This document shows positions 58,144 to 64,000 of a stretch of DNA of 64,000 nt, one piece after another (position 1 is the stretch's first letter; every line of letters begins with the position of its first letter). The notes beneath the pieces were generated by a model, which worked only from the letters and a program-made list of their open reading frames with translations, was not told the DNA's origin and made no database searches. Both the position numbers and the translations under genes were made by a program. Source of the DNA: Polytrichum commune (taxonomy: Eukaryota > Streptophyta > Polytrichopsida > Polytrichales > Polytrichaceae); the NCBI GenBank assembly GCA_950295325.1, contig OX485803.1, positions 5,830,001-5,894,000 on the forward strand, in the 5' to 3' direction.

Positions 58144-61100
58144 TCAGGTGATGTCACCCACCTGTCTCTCGCTGAGCCCAATATTCTTGAGGTCTTCCAA
58201 CTACAGTGCACAAGATGCCAACATAAGAGAGTTACTCCCACCATACTCACAACTAGCATGACATCAACATGGTGAGGTAAAGATTCAGGCCCAACTTTCC
58301 TAGTTTATGTAATACAGATACTGCCTGTTAGACATGGCACTGCACTTCAGCTTGCTATTGGAGAGCTGATGTGGCTGGACCATTTGGCAAGATTGCCATT
58401 TACTAAACATCACATGCCAGAGAACCTAAACCTTGGATGGATTTCAGTAGCCATTGCAGAAGATGAAGAGATTGCACAGGTTGCAACTCAAACAGATACA
58501 AGAGTAAGAATCTTCACCTCTTTGAATGGCTCCGGACACTGCTCTCGGAGCTCTAATATATTATCAGCTCGCCTTGGGCCAATCCCCTGTCAGAATTTAA
58601 TTCCACGTGAGTACTTCAGCCTTGATGTAATAGCGTTCAATCCAAACAGCGACTGAAAGATTCAGAAAACCTCTTGTGATGGTTAGATATTCACAATCTC
58701 ATCCTAGTATCAAAATCCGAAATATGACTGACCTTCAGTTGCAGTAGCTCCTCCCTGAACACAGTCCCAAAATCATCTGAAGATAAGAGTTTGCCCTTGT
58801 AGAAGCATGAAAAATGCAAATGTGGTCAGGGAATATCAACTTCAAATTAAAATATTGAAAAGCAGAGCATTAAGCGGCATGATGTAATAGCTGAAGAGGA
58901 AGAGTCAAGTACTAGCACTTACTTGCTAGCTGTATTGAGTACAGTAAGATACTGCTTCACAAGTGTCGTCTGTACCCATGAAAACAACCTCGATTAACCC
59001 ATCACTGTCGTGATTCTCGTAGTGCATGTAATAGTGCTGAACTGCCCACCCAATCTTCCTACTCTACCATACAACTCTAACGCTCTAATAGTTTGATGAG
59101 AGAACTGAATATACGGAGATAGCCACTCACCTGCAAATTTGGGTTGCTGTGCTTGAACTCTTGAAAAGGTGTCAAGGACCCAGAGATAGTGGCGTAGGCT
59201 TGGGCAGTGCCAATCTGAGGAGATGCGCAGTCAAACCCTCGTTCTTGCAACACCATTGCTTGAACAGGAGTTGGGCACACGGTGTTGGCACAGGTAAGTG
59301 AAATATCCACGTCCATCACATAGCCTATGTTAAAATTTACAGGAGAAACACCTGGCCTAGACTGCAAAGGTTGCACATTTGTAGAAAGAGGAGAGAGAGC
59401 TCGCATGTTTGTTTCCAAGCACTTCAGCCTAGCACTCAGCGGCGGAGAGTCTTCTTGGTAGATGGGGTTGTCATATTGTGTAAGAGGCGAGTGAAAGATA
59501 TTCTCATCTGGTAGAACATATGATCCTGTTAAACACAGCCAAATGGTTAGTTCCTTCAGCATTAGTGAATCTTTAAGAAAATATGGATTCAATAAAGTGC
59601 ATGAAAGCACATACCAGAGCATTCTAGGTATGGCTTCTCCGAGATCACAGAAATTTTGTCTTCAATGTCCATAGGAGTCTTTTGTTCAAAATCCGAGGAT
59701 TTTGAAATCTTTCCCGGATTCTCTTCATATTCCTGCCTGTTCATACTCTCTTCAGAAATATCCTGGAATGAAATTGAACTTGGATCAGTTGTGAGACAGA
59801 TGGAGGATGACCACTAATCAGCAATTGTAGTCTTGATGCACGAACAATGAGATGCCATTTACAGAAAGAAACTTACTTTGACCGTAGAAACTTTTGACCC
59901 AGCCCTCTCCACAGGCCTGCATGTTGGATGCATAAATGTGTCTTAGAAATACTTCCAACTCATACGTGCATGAACTCCGATCAAAGCTTAGTCCCTTGTT
60001 GCACTTCATCAACTTATAAAACCCTGACACTAACTGAAAGATCATCTCAGTACTTCAAGTTTAAAATAGAGACTCCCTACATAAGCATGTCAAACTTACC
60101 GCGGTCTTGACGAAGAGATATCAAGGTCAGCAGCTAAGGTCCTTTTGGCAGACTTGACAGAAGGTGATGGAGGGCAAGACCGAGCATGTCCAGGAGTATA
60201 TGGGCGCAAGGGGCTTGGAGCAATTTTCCCAGGGGTCTTTGCTCTTGAGTCTCGCCAAGACCGCAACTTGCTCTCCACATCAAGCTTCTCCCCCAATTCC
60301 ATTTCCTGGTCTTCATTCCATAGCTGCCGACTTTGCATTTGCCTGGACCTTGCTGCGACACCTAATGTAGCTGATGCCTCCTGGAAAGATCCAGGACTCT
60401 GCATGCATAGTTCCTCATTAATACATTCAGAGTAGTCGAGTGACTGGATGCCACAAAACAAACTTGTATCAAAGAAATATCTATCCTTTGTATGGAGATA
60501 GATATAATCACAGCATGAAATTAAAACTCAAAAGGCACTCTGTGACCTTATTAGAGGCATTTAATTATGCAGATATTGCACAGAAGCCAGTTTGTAGACA
60601 TACCAAACATGCAATTATCGTTGCAAGGTTGTTCCCGCCGAGAGAATCTTGTAGAATCCGAGTGAGCTTGCTATCTCTGTACGGTACTCTTGCTTCATTT
60701 GCATTTAAAGCTACAATGACATTGGAGAGGACAAAGAGTGATTGCTTGACTGCAGCAATTTCAGCTAGCCGCACCCCAGTTTCAAGTCCTATCATGCTCC
60801 ACAGTAGTTTATCAGTCATAAGAAGTGAGGGAAAATCGAACACAATAACACCACTTAGCTCAGTCAATGGTGGCACTAAGTCGACGAACACAAGTCGCCG
60901 ATAATTTCTTCAGAGTAACATCAACGAAATTTTGGACCTCCTCACTGTCGCATTTGCACAAAAGCAAAAGCTATTACGAAGTACAAGTTAGTAAGCCTGC
61001 ACATGAAAATTTCTAGAATTCGAGGGGGAATGTGATGCCCATTGAAAAAGATGGGCTGTGTACTTGCAATCAGCAGCGCAACAAGTGTTTTTTAATACTG

Positions 61101-63662
61101 TACATGCCTTGTGACCTATCTACCTATGATAGAACTCATTTGCGGGAGCATCTCGAATGTGTCTTTCACCAGTGCTACTGCAGAGCGTAGCCTATCAAAA
61201 ATATAATGCAGACATATTGACTTTGACAAATTATGAGTGATGTCAACCATTAACCTGACCTTCCCAAAAAATTTCACCAGCCTCACATCTCCACACATTC
61301 ACACCCTCCAGATGCAGAGTAGACATTCTAATATGGAGTGACAAACTATCTGCCTGAATGAAGACACCCAAAACCACTTCGTGAACCCCTAATAAACATA
61401 ACCCTAGATAATAAATGATCCAAGCAAATTGAATATATGTAAGTATTATGTATACCATACCTGCAAGGTCAACAAGGTTCAGCTTGCCAGTCAGAAACTC
61501 ATGTTGGCTGGTTTCATCTTCATTTGTAACCATCACTGATAGAACTGCATGGCTACAGCTGGAGATGTCAGTGGCACCTATTCTCCGTCTTGCACAACCC
61601 TCTGTAAATAAGCTAAGAAATTCTATGGTGCTCTTCACATGTACCTAAAGCATCCAGGGAAAGTCGATTAGTTCCTGAACAGGAAGAAGCATTTGAATAT
61701 AAAACTCAAACTCAAACTCTCCTGACAAAGATGTAATAAGTTCTTGGTTTAAACTCTGACTCAGTATTGCTGGTACAATTAGCATAATGAGATGATATAA
61801 AGAATTGTGGATATGAGTTAGCTTGCCTTTGTGAGTCCCTTCAACTGCATACGCCCTGAACTATCTTCACGGACAAAAAACTCTGTCATCTTAGGCTGCA
61901 GCAAATCATAAGAACGCTCCATGTACACATGGTAAAACGATATCTCAACTTTCTTGTGGCTTTGATTAGCCTCCAGTAGTATACTTTCAACTGCTAATGG
62001 CATAAGACCTGGTTGTTTGTCTGTACCCTGCACATTCATATTCAGTTGCAAGTTTGAAGAAATTTAGAAAGTATGTACTTTTTCAACTATATGCAAATGT
62101 CACTTGGCACTTGGCATTGATGATTCTGTACTAGAATCAATAACTGAAAGCTTTAATATTACAGTTCAAACATGACGCACAGTATCTGTATTGTGCGTAG
62201 TGTAGTACTGGTCAATTGGGGATTTATACGTCCACTTCTTGCTTAAAGGGCTTCAAAGTTTTCAACTTTACTACTGCCCACATGGAAAGCATCCAGGATG
62301 CTCTCCGTCCTACACGTCTCACCACATGGTTTCTAATGATATGAACGCCAGGTTATGTGTCATCTATTGTCTTGATAATTATGATATCTTGGAGCTCTTC
62401 AGGAATACATTAAATTAAATAGGAGCAGGTACCTCTCACACGGAGATAAGAGAAGGAAGGCACAAAAACAGAGACAATCTATACCATGTTTGGCTTTGAT
62501 GACTTAATCCAAGCATGCATAACATGAAGAATCAAGTGATATTTATGTTTTTGTCTTGATGTAATTGCTTCTGAGAAAAAATTCTACAAGTATTGCATAC
62601 GATTGATATGTGTCATGTCGAAGAGCTCCATAGAAGTTTGACATTTAAATCCTGAAAGTTTGCATATAGCAGAACTGAGATGTGTTTGTTTGTTCATCAA
62701 TGAAGATGTAACTAGTGGACAATTAAGAACTAAGGAAATTACCTTCATTGTGTACGTCTTTCCACTTCCATAAGCACCATGAGCAAATACAGTAGCGTTT
62801 TGCCCATCCATCACTTTTCGAATGACATGATTCATCTCAGCTGCAAAAATGTGTGCAGTGTTGCCGTCTTTTTCTCCATAGCATGCATCCAGCTTGTAGG
62901 CCTCACAACGGCTGCATCTCAGAACAACAATTATACATGAACCGTGTATGTCAACTTTCAATCTTATGAATATCTTGTTCAGCGATTCCAATACTCAACT
63001 TATCTGCAACCCTAAGTTTCTCTAGTTGCAGTATTTTACAAGTTCATGAGTAGAACGCTTTTCCACACCTGAATCTACAATATAGGGCCTAAAAAATCCA
63101 GTATTCAGGGTTTAGGGTTAATGCGACAACAAAGAGATCAGAAGGGGAACAGAAGCGTCGAAACTTCTTCATGTATTTTCCTAATTGCAAACCTTCTGTT
63201 CCAAACTTGTATCCTTCGAACATTGACAGCCATTAAGAATAACACAATCAGGATCATATTTACCTCCGTCAATACAATTCCATTGCAACGAACCACATTC
63301 CTGCGAACTCCATAAACTGACCTTGATTTAGCATTTGAATCAAAGATTTGGAAAATATCGTTGCCGTCAGTTCCCCGAATAATCTCGCAGCAAACAGCAG
63401 GAGAAACACAGATCTCTGTATGTGGACGAGAACCAGGGGGGCGACTCGGCTCATTACAAGCAGCCAGTTCTGACTGCAAAAAAGGGCGCACCCGCGCTAC
63501 TACTCGCACTTGTGATGATAGTACCGGTGCCTCAGCCCCTGAAGTTGGCTTGCTTGGAGCTCCAAAGCGGGAGCGGCTGGGAGTTTCCCGTGGACTGTTC
63601 GTGCCGGTCGTCATCACCTTCACCTTGGTGCGCCCTGGTGTGTGTAACTTCGAGATCAACAT
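58144..63662 (-). CDS. Kinesin-10 family motor protein (NOD/KID type, plant KIN-10)
   Basis: An ATP-driven microtubule motor; plant kinesin-10 members act on chromosomes or at the phragmoplast. Thirteen exons join in phase: 63662-63322, 62911-62743, 62027-61827, 61644-61461, 60788-60604, 60398-60100, 59916-59877, 59762-59615, 59525-59131, 58969-58923, 58754-58733, 58586-58518 and 58200-58144, giving 718 residues. The motor begins [11 protein letters not shown] near residue 53. P-loop [12 protein letters not shown] is near 159-170, KLNLVDLAG (switch II) near 291-299, and [20 protein letters not shown] near 330. The neck-side block [18 protein letters not shown] marks the motor end. A 330-residue Ser/Pro-rich stalk follows. 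The C-terminus [20 protein letters not shown] is the helix-hairpin-helix typical of kinesin-10. Oddities: intron 3 uses a GC donor (AAG|GCAAGC), exon 11 is only 22 bases, and the residues normally between DLAG and G(V/I)RL are missing. The start is the first ATG after an in-frame stop. Confidence 0.93.
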
Positions 63663-63716
63663 CTTGTCCACTTCCAAAGCCTCAGAGACTAAGTCCCCTA
63701 ACCGTGGCGAAGAAAG

Positions 63717-64000
63717 AGGTCAAAAAACACTGACGACAGCATTAAGGAACTCAGATTGTTATCATCGAAGAGTAGCAACTTCGTTGTCTGCGTAGGCCAG
63801 GAATTAGAAACCAAGATAGTTCCTACAATCTTGAAGACTTCCTCGCATGATCTCTTTAAGAAATAAGCGCAGAGCAGATGGGTGGACTATCGTGAAAAAA
63901 TATGTCAAATGCTAGCAAACAAACGGGTCAAAGAAAACCGGCGACAGCAATGAGAAACTCAGATTGCTATTGACGCATAGTAGCAACTTTGTCCTCTGCA
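63717..64000. repeat. Direct repeat in the kinesin-10 upstream region
   Basis: About 75 bases at 63717-63793 ('AACTCAGATTGTTAT', 'GTAGCAACTTCGTTGTCTGC') recur at 63927-64000 ('AACTCAGATTGCTATTG', 'GTAGCAACTTTGTCCTCTGC'), spaced about 210 bases. The second copy runs into the window edge. This is the leader or promoter side of the minus-strand kinesin. Confidence 0.8.

Noticed and set aside
1-64000. CRISPR arrays, rRNA genes, LTR retrotransposons with gag-pol
   Set aside because: No regularly spaced repeats, no conserved rRNA blocks, and no reverse transcriptase or integrase motifs were seen on either strand.

Overview
The window is nuclear DNA of a land plant or close streptophyte. Every confident gene is split by many short GT-AG introns, the intergenic DNA is AT-rich and crowded with small transposons, and the conserved proteins (ARP2, plant-type PI31, a plant kinesin-10, a plant Myb of the Pol I terminator class) are closest to plant families. 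I cannot name the genus from the sequence alone. All splice models below were joined by hand, and the reading phase closes across each complete gene.

Layout. 2.5-8.8 kb (+): ARP2, 15 coding exons. 10.8-11.65 kb (-): a 48-residue mitochondrial ATP synthase subunit e in three exons. 15.4-18.7 kb (-): a 366-residue multi-SANT/Myb protein. 18.7-24.4 kb: intergenic, with nested TA-flanked elements. 24.4-28.0 kb (+): proteasome regulator PI31. 28-33.9 kb: intergenic, dense in repeats. 33.9-40.8 kb (-): an ABC1/aarF-type atypical kinase. 40.8-49 kb: tandem repeats, then an accessory island. The island holds a broken PIF1-type helicase ORF, three isolated fragments of host-type genes with splice borders preserved (SAL1-like phosphatase, MYND zinc finger, 2-oxoglutarate dehydrogenase E1) and unrecognised coding pieces. 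49-58.1 kb: intergenic, with a long foldback, a tRNA-derived SINE, a Harbinger/Tourist-like element and a hAT-like element. 58.1-63.7 kb (-): kinesin-10 with a C-terminal helix-hairpin-helix.

The six conserved genes are unrelated housekeeping or cytoskeletal genes and do not form a pathway. ARP2 acts in actin branching, subunit e in ATP synthase dimers, the Myb protein probably in rDNA transcription or termination, PI31 in proteasome control, the ABC1 kinase in an organelle, and kinesin-10 in mitosis or the phragmoplast. The most unusual part is the 42.4-48.7 kb island. It looks like a decayed helicase-bearing (Helitron-like) element that picked up genomic exons. Several small elements can be defined to the base because undamaged copies of their insertion sites lie elsewhere in the window.
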